A stretch of DNA of 36,875 nt from Zhenhengia yiwuensis (lineage in GTDB: Bacteria; Bacillota; Clostridia; Lachnospirales; Cellulosilyticaceae), in the NCBI RefSeq assembly GCF_014384995.1, contig NZ_JACRSY010000031.1:1-36875 (forward strand), in the 5' to 3' direction. A program made the position numbers and the translations under genes. Shown piece by piece: positions 25,539 to 34,817 of the stretch. Numbering within the stretch: position 1 is the stretch's first letter; each line of letters starts with the position of its first letter. The notes beneath the pieces are model-generated. The model was not told the DNA's origin and made no database searches. It saw only the letters and a list, made by a program, of their open reading frames with translations.

Positions 25539-25579
25539 AAAAGGTGGTGGACAAAATTCACTTTTCACCACCACCTTTT
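25539..25579 (-). terminator. Alkaline phosphatase terminator
   Basis: 12-bp perfect stem (25539-25550 with 25568-25579), 17-nt loop, followed on the minus strand by a T-run. It is 26 bp after the phoA stop codon. Confidence 0.9.
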
Positions 25580-25604
25580 ATTATCTATTTAGTTTCATTA
25601 AATT

Positions 25605-27134
25605 TTACTTAAGACCACAGATTTCTACAAGTTTATTAAAGATGTCTGTATTGTCATATGAACCATTAAAGAGCTCTTGACCTTGGCCCATTGCATAAAC
25701 TGGAACTGGTACCCCTGTATGAGCGTATGAAGTCCAGCCGATACCTGCTTTATTATTTAAGATATGTGTAAGTGTTACACTAAGTGGTTCATATCCACCA
25801 TAAAGAGCAGTCTGCTGCTCACCTTGTGCTCTATCCTCTTGTGCTTTCATTGTTTCTTTGAAAGCATTTTCAAGTTTTTTGTATTCATAATCTGTTAAAA
25901 CAAGTGCTGGATTTTTAGCTGCATCTTTATCTTTGCTTGTTACAAGACCAAAGTTTTCTTTAATGATTGGAAGTAGATCTTCAAGTTTTGCCTTATCTGC
26001 TGATGTACTCGCTTTATAGTCCCCGATAAGCTTATCAAATTCTACGTAGCTCATTTTTTGATTTTCTAAAATATCAAAGGCTGTATTATAACCTGTTGTT
26101 GCTTGCCCAATTGTCATACCACCTGTTTCATGGTCCCCTGTTACGATAATAAGTGTTTCTTCTGGATGCTCATTTGCAAAGTCTACAGCTACCTCTATCG
26201 CTTCATTTAATGCAATAACATCACCAATGTTAGATCTTGCATCATTAGCATGGCCTGCCCAGTCGATCTTACCTCCTTCAACCATCATGAAGAAACCATT
26301 TTCATTATCAAGTACATCAATACCTTTTTCTACAAAATCTTTAAGTCTCAGTTCACCTTTATCCGCATCTAAGTCATATGTCATAGCTTGTGAATCTTGA
26401 AGGTTAGGACTTATGGCATAAACTTTGCCTGATTGATCATTTAAAGCCATAATTTCTTCTTTAGAATCTACAATTTTGTAGCCTTTTTCTTCTATAATTT
26501 CAAAAGCATCTCTTTGGTCACCATTTTTACCTGTTGGTTGTACAAGTGAACCGCCTGCAAAGTAATCGAAACCACTATCTGCAAGTTGAAGTGCTATATC
26601 ATACATATTACTTCTTGATACAACATGTGCATAGAAAGCAGCTGGTGTTGCATGATCAATAGATACACTTGTTACGATTCCTACTTTATAGCCATCTTTT
26701 TTAAGTTTTTCTGTAATGCTTTCAGGTTTTGTTTGTTTATCTGCATTGTAGCCAATTACACCACTATGTGTCTTAACACCACTTGATATAGCTGTTGCTG
26801 TAGAGGCTGAATCTGGACAGAATGATGTAGCATCTTGTGTCGTAGCTGAACCTACTACAGGAAATTCTGATACTGCTAAATTACCAAGATTTAAATCACC
26901 TTTTTCTGTTACCCCTTGATAGATATTAGCTGCGTTAAGCTGTACATAAGACATACCATCTCCAATAAATGTAAAGATATATTTAGGTTTTTTGTACTGT
27001 GCTTTCTGAGTTGTCGTACTTGCTGCACCTACTTGTGCTACTGATTTAGCTTCCATTGAAGTAAAGCCTACAAGTGAAGTCCCCATTACAACTACACCAA
27101 TTAATACTGCAACTAATTTCTTTGTTAATTTCAT
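25605..27134 (-). CDS. phoA: Secreted alkaline phosphatase
   Basis: 509 aa with a signal peptide (MKLTKKL, then VAVLIGVVVMGTSLVGF). The mature protein has the PhoA-family metal and catalytic motifs: IGDGMSYVQL with a metal-binding Asp, CPDSASTATA with the nucleophilic Ser, SVSIDHATPAAFYAH, MMVEGGKIDWAGHAND, and VTGDHETGG. It releases phosphate from organic esters outside the cell. I place the start at ATG 27132-27134: AAGGGG lies 7 nt before it, while the ATG at 27138-27140 is only 1-2 nt from that site. A Pho box upstream suggests induction by phosphate starvation. Single-gene unit with its own terminator. Confidence 0.95.
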   Translation of the reverse strand: MKLTKKLVAVLIGVVVMGTSLVGFTSMEAKSVAQVGAASTTTQKAQYKKPKYIFTFIGDGMSYVQLNAANIYQGVTEKGDLNLGNLAVSEFPVVGSATTQDATSFCPDSASTATAISSGVKTHSGVIGYNADKQTKPESITEKLKKDGYKVGIVTSVSIDHATPAAFYAHVVSRSNMYDIALQLADSGFDYFAGGSLVQPTGKNGDQRDAFEIIEEKGYKIVDSKEEIMALNDQSGKVYAISPNLQDSQAMTYDLDADKGELRLKDFVEKGIDVLDNENGFFMMVEGGKIDWAGHANDARSNIGDVIALNEAIEVAVDFANEHPEETLIIVTGDHETGGMTIGQATTGYNTAFDILENQKMSYVEFDKLIGDYKASTSADKAKLEDLLPIIKENFGLVTSKDKDAAKNPALVLTDYEYKKLENAFKETMKAQEDRAQGEQQTALYGGYEPLSVTLTHILNNKAGIGWTSYAHTGVPVPVYAMGQGQELFNGSYDNTDIFNKLVEICGLK

Positions 27135-27174
27135 TTTCATTCCCCTTTTGTTTTAATCTTTGAATTTCAATCAA

Positions 27175-27239
27175 ATCATAAGGGATTAAAATTAAATCTA
27201 TATTAGATAAACATTAGTTTTGTATTAACTCTATGTAAA
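27175..27239 (-). promoter_or_regulatory. Pho box and promoter of phoA
   Basis: On the minus strand five hexamers recur at exactly 11-bp spacing from 27239 to 27190: TTTACA, TTAATA, CTAATG, CTAATA, TTAATT. This matches PhoP-binding arrays of Gram-positive bacteria (TTAACA-like repeats every 11 bp). A -10 box TATGAT (27175-27180) follows after 9 bp. No good -35 is present, as expected for an activated promoter. Confidence 0.75.
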
Positions 27240-27260
27240 ATCCTTTAATATTTATCTATA

Positions 27261-27306
27261 AAAAGAGAAGAAGCTGCCACCTACTCGGACAACTTCTTCT
27301 CCTTTT
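27261..27306 (-). terminator. Terminator of the pentapeptide repeat gene
   Basis: 9-bp stem (27265-27273 with 27293-27301) extended by an AAAA/TTTT end (27261-27264 with 27303-27306) and inner pairs, then a T-run on the minus strand. It lies about 45 bp after the stop codon. Confidence 0.8.
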
Positions 27307-27352
27307 ATGTTTTCTCGATATCCTTATTTTACCCTTCTCGCTCTTAATCTCC

Positions 27353-27985
27353 TTATAGAAGCCCAGCTTCTTTATAAGTTGTTAGGGTTTTAATAATATA
27401 ACTTAATGTACAAAAATCTTTATCAAGACGTGGTGTCATAATTTTAAACCCTCTAATAAGTGCTTTCTCATCAAAGATTTCTAAAAGGCGCATCACATTA
27501 ACGGTATGGATACCCCCATCCTTTGTATCTAAAACACGTGAGGCCTTTACATATTGATTCTCCATAGCTAACTTAAGTGCCTCTTCAAGTTCACTACTCA
27601 TCTCAAGCTCTGGCATTGCTTCATAGATAGTAATACCTTCAGCATTTAAGTCTAAGTTATTAGCTACATTTAAATCTGTGCCCACAAAAATAACATTTTT
27701 AAAAGTTGCCCCTCTAAAGTCTGCCCCATTTAAGTTAACACCTTCAAAAAGAGTTCCCTCAAACTTAGCATTTTTAAATTTGCTCTTTTTACAGTTTGTT
27801 CCTACAAATTCTGCTGATTTAAAGCTACATCCAAAGAAATTACATGATTTAAAATGAGCGCCTCTTAAACTTGTAAAATCAAAGTTAGAACCACCAAAAT
27901 CTACTGCAAAACAATTGCTTCTTGTTAGGTTATTATACATAAAGTTTTTATTTAGCTTCTGTGTACTTTTAAAATTAAGTTCCAT
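27353..27985 (-). CDS. Pentapeptide repeat protein
   Basis: 210 aa. About residues 20-110 are tandem pentapeptides of the A(D/N)LXX type (NCFAVDF, TSLRGAHF, CSFKSAEFVG, AKFEGTLFEGVNLNGADFRGATF), which fold into a right-handed beta-helix. The last 90 residues are a helical domain (ELEEALKLAMENQYVKA, then DGGIHTVNVMRLLEIF). Some pentapeptide proteins (Qnr, MfpA) mimic DNA and protect gyrase, but most have no known role, and this one cannot be assigned. ATG has AGGAGG upstream. Promoter with an internal operator at 28034-28062. Confidence 0.85.
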   Translation of the reverse strand: MELNFKSTQKLNKNFMYNNLTRSNCFAVDFGGSNFDFTSLRGAHFKSCNFFGCSFKSAEFVGTNCKKSKFKNAKFEGTLFEGVNLNGADFRGATFKNVIFVGTDLNVANNLDLNAEGITIYEAMPELEMSSELEEALKLAMENQYVKASRVLDTKDGGIHTVNVMRLLEIFDEKALIRGFKIMTPRLDKDFCTLSYIIKTLTTYKEAGLL

Positions 27986-28033
27986 TTATCCTCCTGCCAG
28001 ACTTAGCCTAGCATTTATTTATTTTTCTTTTTC

Positions 28034-28075
28034 ATACTATATAGGATAACCTATAAAGTCAAGTTGTAACCTATA
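28034..28075 (-). promoter_or_regulatory. Promoter and operator of the pentapeptide repeat gene
   Basis: On the minus strand TTGACT (28057-28062), a 17-bp spacer and TAGTAT (28034-28039) form a good promoter. The spacer is filled by a perfect inverted repeat, TATAGG-TTAT-CCTATA (28040-28055). TATAGGTTA also recurs at 28067-28075, 20 bp (two helical turns) upstream of the first copy. This suggests a repressor or MerR-like activator site. Confidence 0.6.
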
Positions 28076-28107
28076 GATTCTAAGCCTCTTCTACCGTTTC
28101 TTTTATC

Positions 28108-29520
28108 TTATTTTTGTTTATGTGCACGAAAAACTGTAGTGTAAAGGAAAATACCTAGGCATACAAGAGCAAAAATGATACCTGATGGATAAGAAATCGT
28201 AATAGGCAGTTTAAAACCTTCTTGTGCCTGTAAAATATACGTACAAGAAACAGCAGACATAAAGGTTGCCGGAACTGTAGCAATCCAATGTGGTAATTTA
28301 TTCTTAAATAAGTAAACTGCTGCTGCCCAAAGTGCAATCATAGCCAAGGTTTGGTTAGACCATGAAAAATAACGCCATATGATATTAAAATCAATCTGTG
28401 AAAGAAGTGCGCCAATTGCTAAAAGCGGAACAGCAAAAAGTAATCTACTCTTCATAGATTTTTGCTCTTTTCCCATCCAATCAGCAAGTGTCAGACGTGC
28501 GCTTCTAAAAGCTGTATCGCCAGATGTAATGGGGCATGCAATAACACCTATCATGGCTAGTACTCCACCTACAGGCCCCAAAAGTTTAAAGGAAATATCA
28601 TAAACTACACTTGCCTGTGAACCAAGTTCTGTCAGTGCATTATTAAGTCCACCTGTTGAACCATAAAAAGCTACACCTGCTGCTGCCCAAATAAGTGCAA
28701 TAACACCTTCTGCTACCATAGCACCATAAAAGACTTTACGACCTTCTTTTTCACTCTTTATACAACGTGCCATCATAGGAGATTGTGTAGCATGGAATCC
28801 AGAAATAGCACCACATGCTACTGTAATAAACATAAGTGGCCAAATAGGTAGTTTATCAGGATGTAAATTAGTTAGTGTTAATTCAGGAATTTTATAGCCT
28901 TGGAATATAATACCGCCGCCAATACCAATCGCCATAATAATCAGTGCAATACCAAATATAGGATAAATTTTACCAATAAGCTTATCAATAGGAAGAAGGG
29001 TTGCTAAGAAATAATAGATAAGAATGACAATTAGCCAAAATGTTACATTAAGATGATCAGGAGTAAGCCTAGCTAAAAGTCCAGCTGGTCCTGTCATAAA
29101 AACTGTTCCTACTAATACAAGTAATACAACAGAAAAAATGCGCATAACAAACTTCATAAACTTACCAAGATAGATCCCTACAATTTCAGAAATACTTGCA
29201 CCATTATGCCTTAGAGAAATCATTCCAGATAAATAATCATGTACTGCGCCAGCAAAGATTGTTCCAAATACAATCCATAAGAAAACAACGGGGCCCCACA
29301 ATGCTCCTAGTATAGCGCCAAAAATAGGTCCAAGTCCTGCAATGTTTAGTAATTGAATAAGAAAAATATTAGAAGTTTTCATAGGTACAAAGTCTACACC
29401 ATCCTCCATAACAGTCGCTGGTGTAGGTCTATCATCGGGCTTAAATACTTTTTCTACAAACTTACCATAAACAAAGTATCCCCCAATAAGTAATGCAAGT
29501 GAAACAAGAAAAGTAATCAT
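28108..29520 (-). CDS. cstA: CstA-family transporter
   Basis: 470 aa, about 12 hydrophobic segments. CstA/BtsT-family features: GYFVYGKFVEKVF at the N-terminus, LLNIAGLGPIFGAILGALWGP (about 57-77), GAVHDYLSGMISLRHNGASI, and CPITSGDTAFRSARLTLADW (about 330-349). E. coli CstA and BtsT import peptides or pyruvate; the clostridial substrate is uncertain. It is shorter than E. coli CstA (about 700 aa), as is common for Firmicute members. ATG follows an AAAGGGGAG site. Divergent from lemA across 153 bp. Confidence 0.9.
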   Translation of the reverse strand: MITFLVSLALLIGGYFVYGKFVEKVFKPDDRPTPATVMEDGVDFVPMKTSNIFLIQLLNIAGLGPIFGAILGALWGPVVFLWIVFGTIFAGAVHDYLSGMISLRHNGASISEIVGIYLGKFMKFVMRIFSVVLLVLVGTVFMTGPAGLLARLTPDHLNVTFWLIVILIYYFLATLLPIDKLIGKIYPIFGIALIIMAIGIGGGIIFQGYKIPELTLTNLHPDKLPIWPLMFITVACGAISGFHATQSPMMARCIKSEKEGRKVFYGAMVAEGVIALIWAAAGVAFYGSTGGLNNALTELGSQASVVYDISFKLLGPVGGVLAMIGVIACPITSGDTAFRSARLTLADWMGKEQKSMKSRLLFAVPLLAIGALLSQIDFNIIWRYFSWSNQTLAMIALWAAAVYLFKNKLPHWIATVPATFMSAVSCTYILQAQEGFKLPITISYPSGIIFALVCLGIFLYTTVFRAHKQK

Positions 29521-29673
29521 TAAATCTCCCCTTTCTTAAGACTATCCTATGAAATCCTATTATCTTATCTAACCTTTTATGTCTAAAATCTATAAAAGAT
29601 TAACTTATTTTTTTCTATAATAAATCTCTTACTGACGCATAATAAAAACATTAACGAAAGGAGTTTTGATACT

Positions 29674-30246
29674 ATGAAATCAGCTACGAAAGTTATTATA
29701 AGCTTACTTATTATTATTGGTATTATTGCTATTCCAGTTATAGGTGGTTATAACACACTTGTTAATTTAGATCAAACTGTTAATAGTGCCGAAGCTAATA
29801 TAGAAACACAGCTTCAACGTCGTATGGACTTAATTCCAAATCTTGTTAATACGGTTAAAGGCTATGCCTCTCAAGAAAAAGAAATTTTCACTAATATTGC
29901 TAATGCTAGAAGCCGCTTAGCTGGTGCTACTACACTTACTGAACAAGCTGAGGCCGATGGTGAGCTTTCTAATGCTTTATCTCGATTACTTCTTATTGTC
30001 GAGCGCTATCCTGACCTTAAATCGAATCAGAACTTTAAAGACCTTTCCATTCAGCTAGAAGGTACTGAAAATCGTATTGCTATTGCACGTCAAGACTATA
30101 ATACAGCCGTTACAGCCTATAACACTAAGAGGAGAAGATTTCCAAGTAATATTATTGCTTCTATTTTTAGTTTCCCTGAAAGACCACTTTATAAAGCAAA
30201 TGCAGGTGCTCAGACTGCACCTACAGTAGATTTTTCTAACTCATGA
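29674..30246 (+). CDS. lemA: LemA family protein
   Basis: 190 aa. One N-terminal membrane helix (about 6-28) is followed by a helical bundle with the LemA signature: GGYNTLVNLDQTVNSAEANIETQLQRRMDLIPNLVNTVKGYA. Later come LEGTENRIAIARQDYN and YNTKRRRFPSNIIA. Function is unclear; LemA proteins are often encoded with TPM-domain or M48 protease genes. Here the stop TGA overlaps the start of the TPM-domain gene (ATGA), so the two are translationally coupled. ATG has AAAGGAG about 8 nt upstream. Confidence 0.92.
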   Translation: MKSATKVIISLLIIIGIIAIPVIGGYNTLVNLDQTVNSAEANIETQLQRRMDLIPNLVNTVKGYASQEKEIFTNIANARSRLAGATTLTEQAEADGELSNALSRLLLIVERYPDLKSNQNFKDLSIQLEGTENRIAIARQDYNTAVTAYNTKRRRFPSNIIASIFSFPERPLYKANAGAQTAPTVDFSNS

Positions 30247-31046
30247 TAAGACGTAATTTTAAATCTTATAAATGTCTTCTCTCTTACTTGCTCCTCTTTC
30301 TTATACTTTCTAAAACATTAGTTTATGGAGCCCCTACTCTTCCTTCTCCTACTAATGCCAAATACATCAATGATTACACTGATACGATTGATGAACAAAC
30401 TGCAAATCGAATTATTTCAATAGGTTATGAACTTGAGATTAAAACAGGTGCTCAAGCTATTATAGCTGTTATTAACTCTACGGAAGGTCTTCCTATTGAG
30501 GATTATGCATTAAAACTTTTTAGAGGTTGGGGAATTGGTCAAAAAGGCCAAGATAATGGCCTACTTATTCTACTTGCTATAAAGGATCAAACATGGCGTG
30601 TTGAAGTAGGTAGAGGATTAGAAGGTGTAGTTCCTGACGCCCTTACTAATCGTATTATGACAGATCTTGCACGCTCTTCTTTTATTCAAGGGAACTACAG
30701 TGAAGGCCTGCTTGCAAGTTACAGTACCGTATGTGATACAATTGCTATGGAATATGGTGTCACCTTAGATAAATCTTTAAATATTTCTTATGCCCCTACT
30801 TCTCCTGGTACTTCTAACAGACAAAATATCTTAGGGTATTGGATTGTTTTTATACTGATTGCTATGGATTTAATTTTGAACAGAGGGCGTATCTTAAGTA
30901 CTATTATGCAAATTCTCTTTATTAATTCCTTCTATAATAGACAAGGTGGCCCCGGAAATCGGAATGGACGTGGCCCTGGTGGAGGTGGTTTCGGCGGGTT
31001 CGGAGGTGGTTCCTCCGGTGGTGGTGGTTCTTCTGGAAGTTGGTAA
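30243..31046 (+). CDS. TPM-domain protein (YgcG-like) with glycine-rich tail
   Basis: 267 aa. A signal peptide (LLSYLLLFLILSKTLVYGA) leads to a TPM domain (about 38-175): YINDYTDTIDEQTANRI, IEDYALKLFRGWGIGQKGQDNGLLILLAI and RVEVGRGLEGVVPD. A membrane helix (about 195-215) and a C-terminal glycine/serine-rich tail (GGGGFGGFGGGSSGG) follow. This is the usual YgcG/Psb32 layout: extracytoplasmic TPM domain, membrane anchor and low-complexity tail. TPM domains include a photosystem repair phosphatase in plants; the bacterial role is not established. Coupled to lemA by a 4-bp overlap. Confidence 0.9.
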   Translation: MIRRNFKSYKCLLSYLLLFLILSKTLVYGAPTLPSPTNAKYINDYTDTIDEQTANRIISIGYELEIKTGAQAIIAVINSTEGLPIEDYALKLFRGWGIGQKGQDNGLLILLAIKDQTWRVEVGRGLEGVVPDALTNRIMTDLARSSFIQGNYSEGLLASYSTVCDTIAMEYGVTLDKSLNISYAPTSPGTSNRQNILGYWIVFILIAMDLILNRGRILSTIMQILFINSFYNRQGGPGNRNGRGPGGGGFGGFGGGSSGGGGSSGSW

Positions 31047-31066
31047 ATCATTCTTACTTTAAATAG

Positions 31067-31098
31067 AAAAAGACACTACAAAACTGTAGTGTCTTTTT
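31067..31098 (+). terminator. Terminator of the lemA-TPM operon
   Basis: Perfect 13-bp stem (31067-31079 with 31086-31098), 6-nt loop, ending in a run of five Ts. It lies 20 bp after the stop codon. A second hairpin (31133-31143 with 31154-31164) follows and pairs fully only in plus-strand RNA through one G-U pair. Confidence 0.9.
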
Positions 31099-31242
31099 AA
31101 ATGCTGTGTGAACATTATAGGTATGCTCTTAAAAATACTTAGTGGTACCAGCAACTAGGTATTTCGTTATTTATTATAACAACTTCCACGCAAAAATAAA
31201 CCCCTTTTTCAAAAATTTACCTTTTCCATATTTTTCATGTGC

Positions 31243-33003
31243 TTATTGGGCTTCTTTATTGGCAAATTGACTATTGTAAAGTGTTTCATAGAAGCCTCCC
31301 TGCGCCATAAGCTCTTCATGTGTACCTTTTTCTACAATATTTCCTTCATTTATGACTAATATTAAATCAGCACTTCGAATGGTAGAAAGTCTATGGGCAA
31401 TAACAAAACTTGTACGTCCCTTCATAACATTTCTCATAGCTTTTTGGAGCATAAGTTCAATTCTTGTATCAACAGAACTTGTTGCTTCATCTAAGATTAA
31501 AATAGCTGGGTCAGCTAAAATAGCCCTTGCTATGGTGAGTAACTGCTTTTCTCCTTGAGAGATATTTGAAGCTTCTTCATTAAGAAGCATATCATAGCCA
31601 TCTGGAAGTGTTTTAATAAAGTGATGTACATTGGCAATCTTTGCTGCCTGTATAATCTCTTCTCTTGTTGCGCCAAATCTTCCATACTCAATATTTTCTG
31701 CAATAGTACCTTTATAAAGCCATGTATCTTGAAGTACCATACCAAAGAGGCTTCTTAAATCTTCACGTTTCATCTTACGAATATCTACGCCATCTATTTT
31801 AATAGCACCACCTTGCACATCATAAAAACGCATAAGTAAGTTAATAAGCGTCGTTTTACCTGCACCCGTTGGACCTACAATAGCAACCATCTGACCACTT
31901 TTTACTTCTAGGCTTAAGTCTTCAATAAGTGGTGTATCTTCTTTATATCCAAATCGTACGTGCTCAAAGCTTACGTTACCTTTAGCATGAGTAAGTTTTA
32001 CTGCATCTTTAGGATCCTTTACTTCTTCTTGTTCTTCTAAAAATTCAAATACACGAGTTGCCGCTGCAAAAGCTGACTGAATAGCTGAAGAAAGCTGCGT
32101 AATTTGTGAAAGAGGCTGATTAATTTGCCAGATATAACGGATAAAAGCTTGAAGATTCCCTACTGTAAGAGCCCCTGCAAGAGTGAAGATTCCCCCCATT
32201 GTACCTATAGCAGCAATACCTAAATAACTTACAAGGGATACAAGTGGTGACATAATACTTGAGATAAATTGTGCCTTAAAACCTGTCTGGCAAAGCTGTT
32301 CATTAATCGCTTCAAATTCTTCTATAGAATCCTCTTGTTTACCATATAATTTAATCTCATTAAAGCCTGTATACATTTCTTGTACAGCCCCATTAAGTTT
32401 TCCCAGTGCCTGTTGCTGATTATAGAAGAGATTTTGAGACTTTCCTACAATAAACTTAGAGACAAGATAACTAAGAGGAATAATAAGTGTTGCTACTAAA
32501 GCCATCTTTACGTTTATGACATACATCATACCTAATGCCAATGTTAATGATAATACTGAGTTAATAACCTGGCTGAAGCTTTGCTGCATTGCATTAGAGA
32601 TGGTATCAATATCATTTGTAATACGGCTCAGCACATCCCCATAGCTATTTTTATCGAAGTAGCTGATAGGAAGTCTTCTTATTTTATTCTGTACAGCATT
32701 TCTTAAATCTTTCATTGTATTTTGAATCGCATTGGTTAAGAAAAAACTCGCTGCATAAGTAGATAAAGTACTTATTAAATAAAGTATCCCTAACACAATA
32801 AGAACCTTAATAATATAGGCAAAGTTAATACCTGCGCCCTCTAGGCCTTTACTCATCGCTAGTACATCTTCTGTAAGCTTAGTAATAATAAGCCCTTCTG
32901 TTCTTGGTGTAATGGCATTAATAACCGCAGCTGAAATAATAAATAGGATTGCGCCTATAAAAGGTGCTAAATAAGGCTTTAAGAAAGGAAATAGTTTTTT
33001 CAT
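31243..33003 (-). CDS. ABC exporter half-transporter, catalytically complete subunit
   Basis: 586 aa. Six transmembrane helices (about 15-310) are fused to a nucleotide-binding domain (about 345-580) with Walker A GPTGAGKTT, Q-loop VLQDTW, Walker B ILILDEATS with the catalytic Glu, and His in the H-loop (VIAHRLSTI). Its signature motif is degenerate: ISQGEKQ in place of LSGGQ. It starts within the previous ABC gene (ATGA overlap, with AAGGAGG upstream). The two form a heterodimer like LmrCD, BmrCD or TM287/288, in which this subunit's Walker motifs pair with the partner's intact signature. The likely role is drug or lipid export. Confidence 0.93.
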   Translation of the reverse strand: MKKLFPFLKPYLAPFIGAILFIISAAVINAITPRTEGLIITKLTEDVLAMSKGLEGAGINFAYIIKVLIVLGILYLISTLSTYAASFFLTNAIQNTMKDLRNAVQNKIRRLPISYFDKNSYGDVLSRITNDIDTISNAMQQSFSQVINSVLSLTLALGMMYVINVKMALVATLIIPLSYLVSKFIVGKSQNLFYNQQQALGKLNGAVQEMYTGFNEIKLYGKQEDSIEEFEAINEQLCQTGFKAQFISSIMSPLVSLVSYLGIAAIGTMGGIFTLAGALTVGNLQAFIRYIWQINQPLSQITQLSSAIQSAFAAATRVFEFLEEQEEVKDPKDAVKLTHAKGNVSFEHVRFGYKEDTPLIEDLSLEVKSGQMVAIVGPTGAGKTTLINLLMRFYDVQGGAIKIDGVDIRKMKREDLRSLFGMVLQDTWLYKGTIAENIEYGRFGATREEIIQAAKIANVHHFIKTLPDGYDMLLNEEASNISQGEKQLLTIARAILADPAILILDEATSSVDTRIELMLQKAMRNVMKGRTSFVIAHRLSTIRSADLILVINEGNIVEKGTHEELMAQGGFYETLYNSQFANKEAQ

Positions 33004-34730
33004 TGCATTAACTCCTCCTTTGTAAGCTGTGATAAAGCAATTTCATTATAAATTTGGCAAGTATTAAGGAGCTCACTATGTGTTCCTATTCCCACTACCT
33101 CTCCTTCATTTAAGACAATAATTTTATCTGCTTCTAAAATAGAACCAATTCTTTGTGCTACGATAAGTACTACAGATTCTTCTGTTTCCTCTTTTAGTTT
33201 GGCACGAAGTGTAGCGTCTGTCTTAAAGTCAAGTGCAGAGAAGCTATCGTCAAAAATATAAATTTCTGGCTTTCTCACCACCGCTCTTGCAATAGAAAGC
33301 CTTTGCTTCTGTCCTCCAGACATGTTAGCCCCACCCTCACTAATCGGTTCTTCAAACTGTTTAGGTTTACGCTTAATAAATGGATAAGCCTGTGCCACTT
33401 TTGTAGAATGTTTGATTTCTTCCTGAGTAGCATCTTTTTTACCAAATTTAATGTTATTAGCAATAGTTCCTGTAAAGAGTCTTGTCTTTTGAGGAATAAA
33501 GCCAATCTTATTTCTTAAAATTTTAAGGTCATAATCTCTTACATCTACACCATCGATTTTAATAGAACCTTCTGTTACATCATAAAATCTTGGAATCAGG
33601 TTAATCAGTGTACTCTTTCCACTTCCTGTACTTCCAATAAAGGCAACAGTCTGTCCTTTTTTCGCAGTAAAGCTAATATCACGAAGTACTGGCTCTTCTC
33701 CATCTGGATAAGTAAAAGTTACATGATCAAACTCTACTAATCCTTGTTCTTTTGTTTCTTTTACACCATTTTCTGGACTTACAATAAGTGGCTTAGCATT
33801 TAAAAGTTCCTGAATACGGTTAGCTGATACCTGCGCTTTTGGATACATAATAAATACCATTGAAAAGAGCATAATAGAAAACATAGCATGGAATAAATAT
33901 TCAATAAAAGCTACAAGTTCTCCTACCTGTAATATGCCTACATTAATCATCTGACTAGAAACCCAGAAGATTGCAATAATAGCTAAATTTAAAAGGAAGA
34001 AGAAGGTTGGCTGAGAAGCAGCCATAAGCTTATGTAACTTTTTAGATACTCCTGCATAATCCTCATTCGTATGAGCAAATCTTTCATTCTCATGATCATC
34101 ATTACCAAAAGCACGAATAACCCTAATACCTGTTAAATTCTCCCTAGAAATACGATTCAGCTTATCTAATCTCTTCTGCTGAGTCTCTGAAAGTGGCCCT
34201 GACAGTTTAGCAATGACAATAACTCCAAGTATAATGAAAGGTACTGTAATAGCTAATACCCCTGATAAGGCTAAACTCGTCTTTACAATCATGACCAAAC
34301 TTACTAAGAACATAATAGGCGTTAACAAAGCTGTTCTAAGTAAAGTGTTTGTAAACTGTAAAATTTGAAAAGCATCATTTGTTGTTCTTGTAATCATAGA
34401 AGAAACACCAAAGGCGTCATATTCACTATGTGAAAAATCTTGTACCTTTCTAAAAATATCATTACGAATATCGCGTGTTATACTAGAAGATATTTTAGAA
34501 GAGCAATATCCAAGCAATATGGTACCTAATACACCAACAACTGAAATAACAGCCATGACTATCCCCATTTGATAAATATAAGTTGTATTATTAGTGGCTA
34601 TACCATTATCTATGATTTTCGCCATAATGGTTGGTATTCCAAGCTCTACAAGTGCAAATCCGAAAACAGATATTATATTAAGTAGCACTAAAAGTTTATA
34701 ATGCTTTAAATAGCTTAAAATAAGTTTCAT
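33000..34730 (-). CDS. ABC exporter half-transporter, subunit with degenerate ATP site
   Basis: 576 aa. Six membrane helices, then a nucleotide-binding domain with Walker A GSTGSGKST, Q-loop IPQKTRLF and a normal signature, MSGGQKQR. The Walker B ends IYIFDDS, so the catalytic Glu is Asp. The H-loop His is replaced by Gln in VLIVAQRIGSI. This subunit therefore supplies the degenerate site of a heterodimeric exporter, and its intact signature completes the partner's active site. ATG has AAGGAGG about 8 nt upstream. It is the first gene of the pair and divergent from a MerR regulator, through a shared 102-bp control region. Confidence 0.93.
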   Translation of the reverse strand: MKLILSYLKHYKLLVLLNIISVFGFALVELGIPTIMAKIIDNGIATNNTTYIYQMGIVMAVISVVGVLGTILLGYCSSKISSSITRDIRNDIFRKVQDFSHSEYDAFGVSSMITRTTNDAFQILQFTNTLLRTALLTPIMFLVSLVMIVKTSLALSGVLAITVPFIILGVIVIAKLSGPLSETQQKRLDKLNRISRENLTGIRVIRAFGNDDHENERFAHTNEDYAGVSKKLHKLMAASQPTFFFLLNLAIIAIFWVSSQMINVGILQVGELVAFIEYLFHAMFSIMLFSMVFIMYPKAQVSANRIQELLNAKPLIVSPENGVKETKEQGLVEFDHVTFTYPDGEEPVLRDISFTAKKGQTVAFIGSTGSGKSTLINLIPRFYDVTEGSIKIDGVDVRDYDLKILRNKIGFIPQKTRLFTGTIANNIKFGKKDATQEEIKHSTKVAQAYPFIKRKPKQFEEPISEGGANMSGGQKQRLSIARAVVRKPEIYIFDDSFSALDFKTDATLRAKLKEETEESVVLIVAQRIGSILEADKIIVLNEGEVVGIGTHSELLNTCQIYNEIALSQLTKEELMQ

Positions 34731-34780
34731 GTTTATACCTCCTTTTTGTTAATGTTTGTCTTTTTCATGGTTTTCATTAT

Positions 34781-34817
34781 TATAGTATGGTAAACTATAC
34801 GGTAACCATATAGTCAA
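34781..34817 (-). promoter_or_regulatory. MerR-type promoter of the ABC exporter operon
   Basis: On the minus strand TTGACT (34812-34817) and TACCAT (34787-34792) are 19 bp apart, the long spacer typical of MerR-activated promoters. A 21-bp dyad with one mismatch (34794-34814) fills this spacer. A second dyad (TATAGT 34781-34786 with ACTATA 34794-34799) overlaps it. Confidence 0.6.
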
